From: Schauerella fraxinea
GTDB taxonomy: Bacteria; Pseudomonadota; Gammaproteobacteria; Burkholderiales; Burkholderiaceae_B
DNA length: 64,000 nt
NCBI GenBank assembly: GCA_030849945.1
Contig: JAVDKK010000005.1
Coordinates: 62,001-126,000 of the forward strand
Direction of reading: 5' to 3'
Below, piece after piece: positions 17,063 to 25,465 of this stretch. Each line of letters starts with the position of its first letter. The stretch's first letter is position 1. A program made the position numbers and the translations under genes. The notes under the pieces were generated by a model. The model ran no database searches and was not told the origin of the DNA. It was given only the letters and a program-made list of their open reading frames with translations.

Positions 17063-18148
17063 TCAGTCCAGCCTTTTCTCAGCCAAAAACTTCGACACAA
17101 GATCGGCGATCTGGACGTTGTTGAGGTCGGACATCAGAAAGTGCGTGTTGCCTCGGATGCCGATTTCCGGCAGATGCACCAGTTGCGCATCACCGCCATG
17201 TTTGTTGATGGCGGCGACCCAAAGCCGGGCCATTGCCAGGCGCACGCGCCAGTTGTCCTGTCCACGTTCTGCGGTGGGTTCGACAGGAAAGTTGTCGCCG
17301 TAATAGATGACGATGGGGATGCGAGTGAGCTTCTTGAAGTCCGCCAGCGGCACCGACTCCGGCGTCAATGTCCCCGCTGCGCTGGGCATCGCCACTGGCA
17401 TCTCTCCCTCGGGGAAGATGAATCCGCTGCCTGGTTCGAGAGCAACGATTCCCTTGACGTTCTCGCTCTTGATCGCCGTCAGCCAGCCCGGCCCGCCAGC
17501 CTGCGAGTGCGAAAAGAGGATGCCCGGCCCCGTCTTGTCGAACAGGGCAGCCATCGCGTCAGCGATTACGCCGGCATCGTAGGGGCCGGTGTTCGGGGTG
17601 ACTGAACGAAGAAACTGATCCAGCGTTTCGGGCTTGCGGTCGAACTGCACGTTGTCAAAGTAGTTCGGCCACTTTCCGATGCGGAATTGATCGAAAAAGA
17701 GCTGATCGAACGGCGTAGGTTCGATCGTCGCCGCCACGGTGCTATTGCCAGCACGACCACGACGCGGTTGATCGACGAGATAGACCGGGAAGCCCCGGCG
17801 CAGGAAGATCGTCTGGAAGCCTTCGCGGCCATCCGACGTGGTTTCCCAACTGCGCGCGGATTGGAACGCGCCATGCAGCATGACGATGGGCAACGGCTTG
17901 GAGTTCTGAGGTACTTGATAGAAGGCGTAGAGGTGATCGCCGTGGATGGTCTGGCCGGCTGCGGTCGGATTGTTGTTGTTGTAAGTGCCGGGAGTGCTCA
18001 CCACTTTCCCGCCGACAGCAAAACTGCCCTGCGTCTGAATCACCAGGGGGTCGGTGGAACTGCTGGAGCCGCCGGGAAGGGTTGTGCAGGCTGCGAGCGA
18101 GGTCAGCGTCATGATGGTGAGTAGCGCCTTGGCAATGTTCATGTTCAT
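17063..18148 (-). CDS. Alpha/beta hydrolase lipoprotein
   Basis: 361 aa. The signal peptide ends in LAAC (Cys21), so the protein is probably lipid-anchored. The hydrolase part has the oxyanion segment VMLHGAFQSARSW (89-101), the VDQPRRGRAG segment and a nucleophile elbow F-S-H-S-Q-A-G with Ser215; the usual Gly before the nucleophile motif is Ser here. NTHFLMSDLNN near the C-terminus carries a likely catalytic His. It overlaps the CMD-like gene by 4 nt. Esterase or lactonase activity is the family expectation; the substrate is unknown. Confidence 0.83.
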   Translation of the reverse strand: MNMNIAKALLTIMTLTSLAACTTLPGGSSSSTDPLVIQTQGSFAVGGKVVSTPGTYNNNNPTAAGQTIHGDHLYAFYQVPQNSKPLPIVMLHGAFQSARSWETTSDGREGFQTIFLRRGFPVYLVDQPRRGRAGNSTVAATIEPTPFDQLFFDQFRIGKWPNYFDNVQFDRKPETLDQFLRSVTPNTGPYDAGVIADAMAALFDKTGPGILFSHSQAGGPGWLTAIKSENVKGIVALEPGSGFIFPEGEMPVAMPSAAGTLTPESVPLADFKKLTRIPIVIYYGDNFPVEPTAERGQDNWRVRLAMARLWVAAINKHGGDAQLVHLPEIGIRGNTHFLMSDLNNVQIADLVSKFLAEKRLD

Positions 18149-18927
18149 CCTCCCGATGCAGCGGCGAGTGCCTGTGTCAGTGCCTCGCTCGCCCGCTTCG
18201 CCGCCTGTGCGTCGCCGCGCTCGGCCAATACCTCAGTCAACTGACGCAACTGCGTAGCCGTCAGGCCCACGCGCAAACTGGCGCGCATATGCGAGCGCAA
18301 CTGCGCCTCTACGCCAGGCATTGCGGCCAGCGCCCCAACGGTGGCTAGTTCGCGGCTTTGCCAGTCGAGGTTGTCGCGCTCGAAGATGGCGCCGAACAGG
18401 TGCGCCTGGAGGTACTGGTTGATGACCGGCGCGAAGTCCGTCACCGCGTTCTTGACTGGCCCGCCGGAAATCTTGGTCTGATTGGCCTCGCCGACCGCGA
18501 GCAGTTCGTCGCCGCTTGGAATGGCGCGACTAGGTTCGCGCCCCGGCGCATCCTGAACGCCGCGCTGCTGGCGCGCTTCCAAGACCTTCACTAACTCCCC
18601 CAGCGCGTTGAGGCTCTTGGGAAAGCCAGCATAGGCGTAGAGCTGCACGAGGACTTCTCTGGCCTCGCTGATAGTCAACCCAGCATCCAGCCCTTCGTTC
18701 AGGGCAGCGTTGAGCTTGGGCATGTCGCTCGCGGCCATAGCAGCGGCAATCAGAGGAATCGACTGCTGCTTGGCGGAAAGGGAGTCGGAGCGGATTTGCG
18801 AGCTGGTCACGGCTTGCGGCTCCTTCGTGTTCTGAGCGTTGGCGGATACGGCTGCAAGGCCGAGACTTAGGGCAACGGCAACCGCTGCCAAGGCGCTGCC
18901 ACGCTTAGCGGGCGTTGTATTGCTCAT
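18145..18927 (-). CDS. Exported carboxymuconolactone-decarboxylase-like protein, two domains
   Basis: 260 aa. A Sec signal peptide (about 1-32, ending ANA) is followed by two CMD repeats. The first (about 60-120) contains LTISEAREVLVQLYAYAGFPKSLNAL; the second (about 165-250) contains LATVGALAAMPGVEAQLRSHMRASLRVGLT. There is no cysteine in the protein, so it cannot work like the AhpD disulfide peroxidases of the same superfamily. The first repeat keeps the Glu-Ala-Arg-Glu and Tyr-Ala-Gly-Phe pattern of gamma-carboxymuconolactone decarboxylases. It overlaps the hydrolase by 4 nt and the cupin by 23 nt, so the three are surely co-translated. Confidence 0.85.
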   Translation of the reverse strand: MSNTTPAKRGSALAAVAVALSLGLAAVSANAQNTKEPQAVTSSQIRSDSLSAKQQSIPLIAAAMAASDMPKLNAALNEGLDAGLTISEAREVLVQLYAYAGFPKSLNALGELVKVLEARQQRGVQDAPGREPSRAIPSGDELLAVGEANQTKISGGPVKNAVTDFAPVINQYLQAHLFGAIFERDNLDWQSRELATVGALAAMPGVEAQLRSHMRASLRVGLTATQLRQLTEVLAERGDAQAAKRASEALTQALAAASGG

Positions 18928-19393
18928 CGGTCACTTTCTCCATCCAAGTCACGGACTTGCCATCCACGGAACTGCCCACGGCCAAGTGCGTCATCGCCGA
19001 ACTTGGCGTAGCGCCGTGCCAATGCTTCACACCGGGCGGGCACCACACCACATCGCCTTGACGGATCACTTGCACCGGCTTGCCCCATTCCTGCGTCAGC
19101 CCCACGCCCGAGGTCACGACCAGGCGCTGTCCCGCAGGATGGGTGTGCCAGGCGGAGCGCGCGCCCGGCTCGAAAGTCACATAGGCGCCCGATGCGTTGA
19201 TACTCTCGTTGGGCGCGAACAGGGGATCGACCCTCACGCGCCCTGTGAAGTAATCGGCCGAGCCGTATGTCGGCGCTTGCTCGCCTGCACGTGTGATCTG
19301 CTGGCTCGGCGCTCCGGCTTGACCCTGCGGTTCTGCGGCACTGACGAACGAAGTGGCGGTACACATGGCGATTCCTAAGAGAGACTTCTTCAC
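18905..19393 (-). CDS. Exported cupin protein, first gene of the cargo operon
   Basis: 162 aa, GTG start with AGGAG about 9 nt upstream. A Sec signal (about 1-20, ending VSAA) precedes a single cupin domain. Motif 1 has His83, His85 and Gln89 (WHTHPAGQRL), where Gln replaces the usual Glu ligand. Motif 2 is GDVVWCPPGVKHWHGA with His124/His126. Three His and a Gln can bind a metal. Such cupins commonly sit beside CMD-like proteins; isomerase, dioxygenase or lactonase roles are all possible. It heads the operon that runs to 14720. Confidence 0.86.
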   Translation of the reverse strand: MKKSLLGIAMCTATSFVSAAEPQGQAGAPSQQITRAGEQAPTYGSADYFTGRVRVDPLFAPNESINASGAYVTFEPGARSAWHTHPAGQRLVVTSGVGLTQEWGKPVQVIRQGDVVWCPPGVKHWHGATPSSAMTHLAVGSSVDGKSVTWMEKVTDEQYNAR

Positions 19394-19751
19394 GGGGCGG
19401 ACTCCTTTCTTTCGGGCTTGTCACAGCTCTTGCGTCGTAGAGCGGAGCGGGATCTCGTTGATGCCCACGTCCATAGACTGGCTCATCGCAAAGAGCGCGC
19501 GGCGAGCAAAGCCCTATGCTGAAATCGTGGTTAGACGGGCTTCGAGATGAACGCACCACTCAACGGCTGGGGGCGACCCGCCTGCCGCTACAGGAGTGCA
19601 GAGCACTTGCCCTATGAATCTAATCGGGATAGAGGCGCGCGATAAGATGCATAAATCGGCAAAGCCTTGTGAAATAAATTCATCAATCTGGTCGGGGTGG
19701 GACGGCAAGCCCCGTGTAGCGCCGGTTTCCCGCTTGGCGTGCGGTCAGAAG
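19394..19751. other. 358-bp intergenic region, probable promoter of the cupin operon
   Basis: No gene is supported. It separates the upstream LysR gene's stop from the cupin start, so the promoter of the five-gene operon should be here. An ATCTAATC sequence near 19618 matches one half plus the spacer of the LysR-side palindrome at 20716-20733, a weak hint that the same regulator acts on both operons. Confidence 0.4.
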
Positions 19752-20681
19752 TTAAGGCTTGGCTCTGGATCTTTTGCCGCGACCTTGCGGCGCTTGATAG
19801 CGTATTGCTTCAACCACGACCGCCAGCGCCCCGGAGCTTTGGCGACGACTCGGGTAATAGAGGTGGTAGCCGGAGTACGGTTGGCACCAATCTTCCAGCG
19901 CACGGGTCAGTTCGCCTTTTGCCAGATGCTCTAGCACCATGTCTTCCGGCAGGAACGCCAGTCCATGCCCGGCGAGTGCGGCTCTGAGGATCGGGCCGAC
20001 GCTGTTGTAGATCCATTGGCCCGTCACTCGGACTTTTAGGGATTTCTTGCCTTTCTGAAAATCCCAGGGCAGCAAGCCTCCATGCGTAGGAAGCCGTAGG
20101 TTGATGCAGTTGTGCTCAGCCAGATCTTCGGGCTTTTTTGGCTTGGCCCGGTTGGCAAAGTAGGACGGCGAACCGACGACCGCGATGCGCTGGTCGGCAC
20201 TGATGCGCACGGCGATCATGTCTTTATTGATCTCGTCGCCCAGCCGGACGCCCGCATCAAAGCGTTCCGAAACGATGTCAGTACGGTTGTAGTCCACCGC
20301 GACTTCGACGGTGATGTCAGGGTACTCAGGCAGAACCTTAGAGAGCTTGGGCCAGATGAGATAGGTGGCCGGATACTCGGAGGCCGTGATGCGAACAATG
20401 CCCGAGGGCTTCTTGCGCAACTCGCTGACGGCCGCCAGTTCGGCATCAATGTCCTCGAAGTGCGGGGCGACGCTGGCCAGCAGACGGTCGCCGGCCTCCG
20501 TCGTGGAAACGCTGCGCGTGGTGCGTGTCAGCAGGCGAACGTCCAGGCGTGCTTCAAGCGTGCGGATCGCGTGGCTGAGCGCGGAAGGAGACACACCCAT
20601 ATGCGCAGCCGCCCGCGTGAAGCCGCCTTGTTGCGCCACCTGGATGAAGGCGAGCAAGTCGTTGTAGCTGTCGCGTGGCAT
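19752..20681 (-). CDS. LysR-type regulator of the cargo operons
   Basis: 309 aa from the ATG at 20681 (MPRDSYNDLLAF, the usual start of this LysR group). An upstream ATG at 20720 is less likely because it lies inside the palindrome that probably forms the operator. The wHTH (about 5-60) reads FTRAAAHMGVSPSALSHAIRTLEARLDVRLL. The effector domain has ASEYPATYLIWPKL and VRLGDEINKDMIAVRI. It is divergent from the AKR-flavodoxin-AKR operon and upstream of the cupin operon on the same strand, so it probably controls both. Confidence 0.88.
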   Translation of the reverse strand: MPRDSYNDLLAFIQVAQQGGFTRAAAHMGVSPSALSHAIRTLEARLDVRLLTRTTRSVSTTEAGDRLLASVAPHFEDIDAELAAVSELRKKPSGIVRITASEYPATYLIWPKLSKVLPEYPDITVEVAVDYNRTDIVSERFDAGVRLGDEINKDMIAVRISADQRIAVVGSPSYFANRAKPKKPEDLAEHNCINLRLPTHGGLLPWDFQKGKKSLKVRVTGQWIYNSVGPILRAALAGHGLAFLPEDMVLEHLAKGELTRALEDWCQPYSGYHLYYPSRRQSSGALAVVVEAIRYQAPQGRGKRSRAKP

Positions 20682-20715
20682 TGATGAATCCGTTTCACAA
20701 GTATTTGCCGAATTT

Positions 20716-20733
20716 AGCATCTAATCAGATGCT
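20716..20733. promoter_or_regulatory. Palindromic LysR-operator candidate
   Basis: A perfect 7-bp inverted repeat, AGCATCT and AGATGCT, with a 4-nt AATC spacer lies in an AT-rich stretch between the divergent LysR and aldo/keto reductase genes. Position and symmetry fit a LysR binding site. Confidence 0.55.
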
Positions 20734-20917
20734 CGGAAAGTGAATACATTGAAGTCGTCCGCCACGGGCGATGCTCTCGGCTTGTCCTTGGCGATGGACG
20801 AACGGAAATCGCCGCCCAGTCGGCTGTGTCACATCTGCGGCCCGCTTCCAGCTTTGATCGACACCGCATTTGCTGGGGTGGAATCAGGCGACTTCCCTAT
20901 TGAACCAGGGAACATCA

Positions 20918-21901
20918 ATGCAACAGCGCACACTCGGAAATCTGCAAGTCTCGGCTCTCGGCCTGGGCTGCATGGGGTTGAGCCACGGGTACGGTTCGGC
21001 AATAGAACGGACGACCGCGATCCAGCTCATTCGGAGCGCCTTCGAGCGCGGCATCACGTTCTTCGATACGGCGCAGATCTACGGCCCCTTCATCAATGAG
21101 GAAGTCGTTGGTGAGGCGCTTGCGCCGATGCGCGACAAGGTTGTCATCGCCACGAAGTTCGGCTTCGACCTGTCCAGCCCGGATGATCTAAAGACACTCA
21201 ACAGTCGGCCAGAGCACATCCGGAGATCCGTGGACGCTTCCTTGAAGCGGCTGCGCACAGACATGATCGACCTGCTGTACCAACACCGCGTCGATCCGAA
21301 TGTGCCGATTGAGGACGTTGCCGGCGCAGTCTCGGATTTGATTGCGCAGGGCAAGGTTCGGCATTTCGGCTTGTCAGAAGCCGGCGCGCAGACGATTCGG
21401 CGGGCACACGCCGTCCAGCCCGTGACCGCCTTGCAGAGCGAGTATTCGCTGTGGTGGCGTGAACCCGAGGCGGACATATTGCCAACATTGGAAGAATTAG
21501 GCATCGGCTTCGTACCGTTCGCCCCGCTCGGCAAGGGTTTCCTGACCGGAACAATCGACGAGAGCACCAAGTTCGACGCCGGAGACTTTCGCAGCACCGT
21601 CCCTCGCTTCTCGGAAGAAGCCAGACATACGAATCTTGCCCTCGTGGAACTGCTGGGCAGCATCGCAGCACGTCATCGAATCAGCCGCGCGCAGTTGGCG
21701 CTCGCCTGGCTTCTCGCGCAGAAGCCTTGGATCGTCCCTATTCCTGGCACGACAAAGCTGCACCGGCTGGACGAGAACGTCCGCGCAGCCGACGTGCTGC
21801 TGACTGCTGATGACCTAAGCGAGATTCGCGCTGCCGTGTCCTCGGTCAAGCTCGAAGGCGACCGCTATTCGCAGGCCCACAAGTCAGGCTGGGGCCACTG
21901 A
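20918..21901 (+). CDS. Cytoplasmic aldo/keto reductase
   Basis: 327 aa. The ATG at 20918 has AGGGA about 8 nt upstream and gives the standard AKR N-terminus (MQQRTLGNLQVSALGLGCMG). The tetrad is complete: Asp50, Tyr55 (FDTAQIYG), Lys80 (ATKFGF), His123 (YQHRVD). PWIVPIPGTTKLHRLDENV is the NADP site. No signal peptide, unlike its close relative at 15867-17036. It belongs to the group that reduces aldehydes, quinones and dicarbonyls with NADPH. It is first of a three-gene plus-strand operon, with the flavodoxin 17 nt downstream. Confidence 0.93.
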   Translation: MQQRTLGNLQVSALGLGCMGLSHGYGSAIERTTAIQLIRSAFERGITFFDTAQIYGPFINEEVVGEALAPMRDKVVIATKFGFDLSSPDDLKTLNSRPEHIRRSVDASLKRLRTDMIDLLYQHRVDPNVPIEDVAGAVSDLIAQGKVRHFGLSEAGAQTIRRAHAVQPVTALQSEYSLWWREPEADILPTLEELGIGFVPFAPLGKGFLTGTIDESTKFDAGDFRSTVPRFSEEARHTNLALVELLGSIAARHRISRAQLALAWLLAQKPWIVPIPGTTKLHRLDENVRAADVLLTADDLSEIRAAVSSVKLEGDRYSQAHKSGWGH

Positions 21902-21918
21902 CAGAAAGGAAGGCAAGC

Positions 21919-22512
21919 ATGCCCGACTACGACTCGACGAGGCGCACGGTGATGACAGCACTCGCAGCTCTACCATTCGGCATCGGCGGCACCACCCAAG
22001 CCGCAACGCGCGGGGGCGACGACCGCCGCCTAGGCTCCAAGACGCTGGTGGCCTATTTTTCTCGGTCGGGCAACACGCGCGTCGTTGCCGGGTTGATCCA
22101 TCGTGCCCGGCGTACCGACCTGTTCGAGATACTGCCTGCCAAAGCCTACCCGGAGGACTATCTGGAGACGGTCGAACAGGCGCGCAAGGAGCGCGACAGC
22201 GGCTACGAGCCTGCCCTGGCATCCAGGGTGGACAACATCGCCAGCTACGACACCGTGTTCCTCGGCTTTCCAATTTGGGGCGAAACGCCGCCGCCCGTGA
22301 CCCGATCATTCCTGGCGGCGCATGACCTGTCCGACAAGGTGTTGATCCCGTTCGTCACTCATGGGGGCTACGGACTGGGCAACACCAAGTCCGTCCTCGC
22401 CAGCCATGCGCCGAAGGCGCGTAGGCTGGACGGGTTCTTGATGGAGGCCGACCCCGAGCGGCGGACAATGGAACGTGTGACGGACTGGCTCAAGGGAGTC
22501 GCTGTTGGATAG
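21919..22512 (+). CDS. Flavodoxin-fold protein with Tat-like signal
   Basis: 197 aa. The N-terminus STRRTVMTALAALPFGIGG looks like a short twin-arginine signal. The fold starts at KTLVAYFSRSGNTR (41-54), which matches the FMN phosphate loop. FLGFPIWGETPPPVTRSFL and FVTHGGYGLGNT are the other FMN-contact loops of this flavodoxin group, often annotated as NAD(P)H-quinone-reductase-like or 'flavodoxin_4' proteins. It lies between two AKR genes. If really exported, FMN must be loaded before Tat transport. Confidence 0.85.
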   Translation: MPDYDSTRRTVMTALAALPFGIGGTTQAATRGGDDRRLGSKTLVAYFSRSGNTRVVAGLIHRARRTDLFEILPAKAYPEDYLETVEQARKERDSGYEPALASRVDNIASYDTVFLGFPIWGETPPPVTRSFLAAHDLSDKVLIPFVTHGGYGLGNTKSVLASHAPKARRLDGFLMEADPERRTMERVTDWLKGVAVG

Positions 22513-22613
22513 AAGGCGCGCAGGTTGCGACGCCCACTTTTCCAAGCGGGCCATTGCCGCAAGAACCAACGAATTTTCCAGCAGCCATCCCTTCCAGTGA
22601 ACAGGACAAGATC

Positions 22614-23465
22614 ATGCAACAAGTCACACTGAACAACGGCGTCGTGATGCCTATCCTGGGCTTCGGCGTCTTCCAGATTGCCGATGCCCAAGAATGTGAA
22701 CGCTGCGTGGTCGATGCCATAGGCGCCGGCTACCGGCTGATCGACACGGCCGCCTCCTACTTGAACGAGGAAGCGGTAGGCCGGGGCATCAAACAGGCAG
22801 GCGTGCCGCGTACCGATCTGTTCGTCACCACAAAGCTGTGGGTGCAAGATACCGGCTACGAGCACACCCAGCAGGCCATCGACAAGTCGCTACGCCGGCT
22901 GCAACTGGACTATCTGGATCTTTACCTGATCCACCAGCCGTTCGGTGACGTGCATGGTTCCTGGCGTGCTATGGAAGATGCGCTGAAGGCGGGCAAGGTG
23001 CGCGCGATCGGCGTCAGCAACTTCCATCCCGACAGGCTGATGGACATCATCGGTTTCAACGACGTTGCGCCGGCTGCCAATCAGGTTGAAGTCAATCCGT
23101 TCCTCCAGCAAGAGGAGGCCGTGGCCTTCATGCGAGAAAGCGGCGTGCAACCGGAAGCATGGGCACCCTTTGCGGAGGGGCGCAACAATCTTTTCCAGAA
23201 CGAGGTACTGGTCGATATTGGACGCAAGTACGGCAAGTCGGTCGGCCAGGTAGTGCTGCGCTGGCTCACGCATCGAGGCATCGTGGCCTTGGCCAAGTCG
23301 GTGCGCAAAGAGCGGATGGAGGAAAACCTGCACATCTTCGACTTCGACCTCGATGAATCCGACGTGGAGAGGATCGCTACGCTGGAAACCGGCCAAAGCA
23401 GTTTCTTCTCGCACCGTGACCCGGCGATGGTCAAGTGGATGAGCGAACGACGGCTCGACATTTGA
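22614..23465 (+). CDS. Aldo/keto reductase, AKR5/2,5-diketogluconate-reductase type
   Basis: 283 aa. The ATG at 22614 has AGGA upstream and gives the canonical start MQQVTLNNGVVMPILGFGVF. The tetrad is Asp44, Tyr49 (IDTAASY), Lys74 (TTKLWV) and His107 (YLIHQPF). A conserved AIGVSNFHPDRLMDII segment follows. It is from a different AKR branch than the two other reductases of the island. The gap of 101 nt after the flavodoxin still fits one operon. Likely an NADPH-dependent reductase of alpha-ketoaldehydes or diketones. Confidence 0.93.
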   Translation: MQQVTLNNGVVMPILGFGVFQIADAQECERCVVDAIGAGYRLIDTAASYLNEEAVGRGIKQAGVPRTDLFVTTKLWVQDTGYEHTQQAIDKSLRRLQLDYLDLYLIHQPFGDVHGSWRAMEDALKAGKVRAIGVSNFHPDRLMDIIGFNDVAPAANQVEVNPFLQQEEAVAFMRESGVQPEAWAPFAEGRNNLFQNEVLVDIGRKYGKSVGQVVLRWLTHRGIVALAKSVRKERMEENLHIFDFDLDESDVERIATLETGQSSFFSHRDPAMVKWMSERRLDI

Positions 23466-23479
23466 CCGCCTTCAAGGCG

Positions 23480-25465
23480 CTATCCGATTGAAGGCAGCTT
23501 CGATCGGCCTATTTCCCATGACACCCCGCCGCCACGTATCGTGGCGGCGATTTGCTGCCCTAGGCGCTGCTCGATGACTGGCCTCCACGGCACCAAGCTG
23601 AAACCCATGCCGTCATCGAGCATCGCGTAGCGTCCGCTGGCGAGCATGACGGAGCGCCGGTAGATGCCGGCCACGCGCTGTCCATCAGCCACGGGGCGAT
23701 GTTCCAGGCTGGTTTCGGCGGCAATGTCCTTGGCGGCTTGCGCCAGTTCCCGATTGCGCAGCGTGCCCAGCAGGTTCCGGGCGAGGATCACGCGCTGCCC
23801 ACGCCGCTCTGCCAGCCCCTGTTCGGCCAGGAAGTCGGCGCGCTGCTGCATCGCCTGCTTGGTCTCGCCACCAAAGCCCAGGTCGCCCAGGCCCGAGCCG
23901 CCGCCGATCAACTGCTGGTCGAGCCAGGTGGCGCTGATCACGCGGGCCTGTCGCTCGATGGGTAGGTGCGATTTCAGTTCCACGGCCACGCCGCCCAGGC
24001 GTTGCGCGTCGTACTGACGGCCCTGCTCGGGCAGGTTGTCCGGCACCTTCCATAGACCTTCGGCGACACGTTCCACGATGCCGGCTCGGCGCAGGGCTTC
24101 GAGCCGGCGGACATGGGCGGCGACGACTTCCTGCGGATCGCGGCCCGGCACGGCCTGACCCTGCGCGATGGCGAGGTGGTGGTCGGTGCGGTACAGGCCA
24201 TCGCTCGCCAGCGCGGCGATGTTGCGGTCGGCCGCACGCACGTCGGCCGATCCCTTCACCTCCACCACGGCGCCGGTCGGATAGTTCGCCAGCTCGTCGC
24301 GGGCGTTGAGCGCAACGTAGTGGGCTTTGCCGTCCACCCCGTCGATGACCAGATAGCCTCGGTCGCGTAGCTCGTCGGCCAGCCCCTTCGCGGCCACGCA
24401 GCCGAGGATGGTTCGGCCATCATCGCCCGGCTCGAACACCGCCAGTTCGCGCGGCTCGCCGCGCATGGCCCGCTGCATGGTGCGGATGATGTCGCCACGC
24501 TCGCCCAGGGCGCGTAGCGTCTTTTCGACATCAGCATGGACGGCCCAGGTGCCTGGCTGCATCTCGTCGGCCAGGCCCAGGCGCTGCAAGCGTTGCAGGC
24601 GGCCGATCAGCAGCAGGCGCTGGCGTTGCAATCTCGGCTCGTTGAGGCGTTCGACATGCACCAAGCCATCGTCGCCCAACTCGCGTTTGAGCGTGCGATC
24701 CAAGCTCGTCCATCGCTCTTGCTCCACCTCGCGCTGCAAGGTCTGCTGGATCTCCAGCTCGGTGCGCGGCCCCAGCCATTCGGTCGCCAGTTCGGCGGCG
24801 CGATGGCGGAAGCCATCGGCGATGTAGTCGCCCGCGATGATGAGGTCTTTGCCGGTGTCGTCGTGTCCGCGCACGACGATGTGCGTGTGCGGGTTGTCGG
24901 TGTTCCAGTGGTTGACGGCCACCCAATCGAGGCCCGTGCCCAGGTCGGCTTCCATGCGGCCCATGAGGTGCCGCGTGTAGGTGCGCAGGTCTTCCAGCTC
25001 GGCGCCGTCCTCCGGCGAGAGGATGAAGCGGAAATGGTGCCGGTCGTCGGCGCAGCGTTCCTTGAAGGCGTCGAGGTCGGCAGCATCGGTCTGCGGCCCG
25101 TAGGCTTGGCCCGGCTCGCCATCGCGGCCCACGCCATCGCGCTCGATGTAGCGCAGGTGCTTGGCGAGCGACTGCGGGCTGGCTTGGCGCTGGTTGACCA
25201 GCAGCGTCTTGATGGTCACGCGCCGCGACATGGGCGTCAGCTTCGCCCCGGCGAAGCGCGCCGCCGTGTGGCCGCGCCCCAAGCGTGAGCCGGGCCGCTG
25301 GCCTGTGCCCCTCCCGATGCCGCCAGCCGTCCCAGGACGGCGCACTGAGGACTTGCCGCTGCTTGCCTTGCCTGCCTGCTTGAGCACCTTGGAGACGAAG
25401 CCCTGGCCCCCGTTCTTCGGGGCGCTGGGGCGGATGCGGAAATCGTCGTCGCGGCGGTCGGTCAT
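23480..25465 (-). CDS. Relaxase (TraI/VirD2-like, DUF3363)
   Basis: 661 aa. The relaxase nicks the origin of transfer and pilots the strand into the recipient. A basic, Gly/Arg-rich N-terminus (about 1-80) precedes the nuclease domain. This has HLRYIERDG (103-111) with a candidate catalytic Tyr107, RHHFRFILSPEDG (142-154) and the metal-binding NPHTHIVVRG (191-200). The rest is the DUF3363 region that marks relaxases of this ICE group. The ATG overlaps the stop of the preceding ORF by 4 nt. It is convergent with the cargo operon, with 14 nt between the stops. Confidence 0.92.
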   Translation of the reverse strand: MTDRRDDDFRIRPSAPKNGGQGFVSKVLKQAGKASSGKSSVRRPGTAGGIGRGTGQRPGSRLGRGHTAARFAGAKLTPMSRRVTIKTLLVNQRQASPQSLAKHLRYIERDGVGRDGEPGQAYGPQTDAADLDAFKERCADDRHHFRFILSPEDGAELEDLRTYTRHLMGRMEADLGTGLDWVAVNHWNTDNPHTHIVVRGHDDTGKDLIIAGDYIADGFRHRAAELATEWLGPRTELEIQQTLQREVEQERWTSLDRTLKRELGDDGLVHVERLNEPRLQRQRLLLIGRLQRLQRLGLADEMQPGTWAVHADVEKTLRALGERGDIIRTMQRAMRGEPRELAVFEPGDDGRTILGCVAAKGLADELRDRGYLVIDGVDGKAHYVALNARDELANYPTGAVVEVKGSADVRAADRNIAALASDGLYRTDHHLAIAQGQAVPGRDPQEVVAAHVRRLEALRRAGIVERVAEGLWKVPDNLPEQGRQYDAQRLGGVAVELKSHLPIERQARVISATWLDQQLIGGGSGLGDLGFGGETKQAMQQRADFLAEQGLAERRGQRVILARNLLGTLRNRELAQAAKDIAAETSLEHRPVADGQRVAGIYRRSVMLASGRYAMLDDGMGFSLVPWRPVIEQRLGQQIAATIRGGGVSWEIGRSKLPSIG

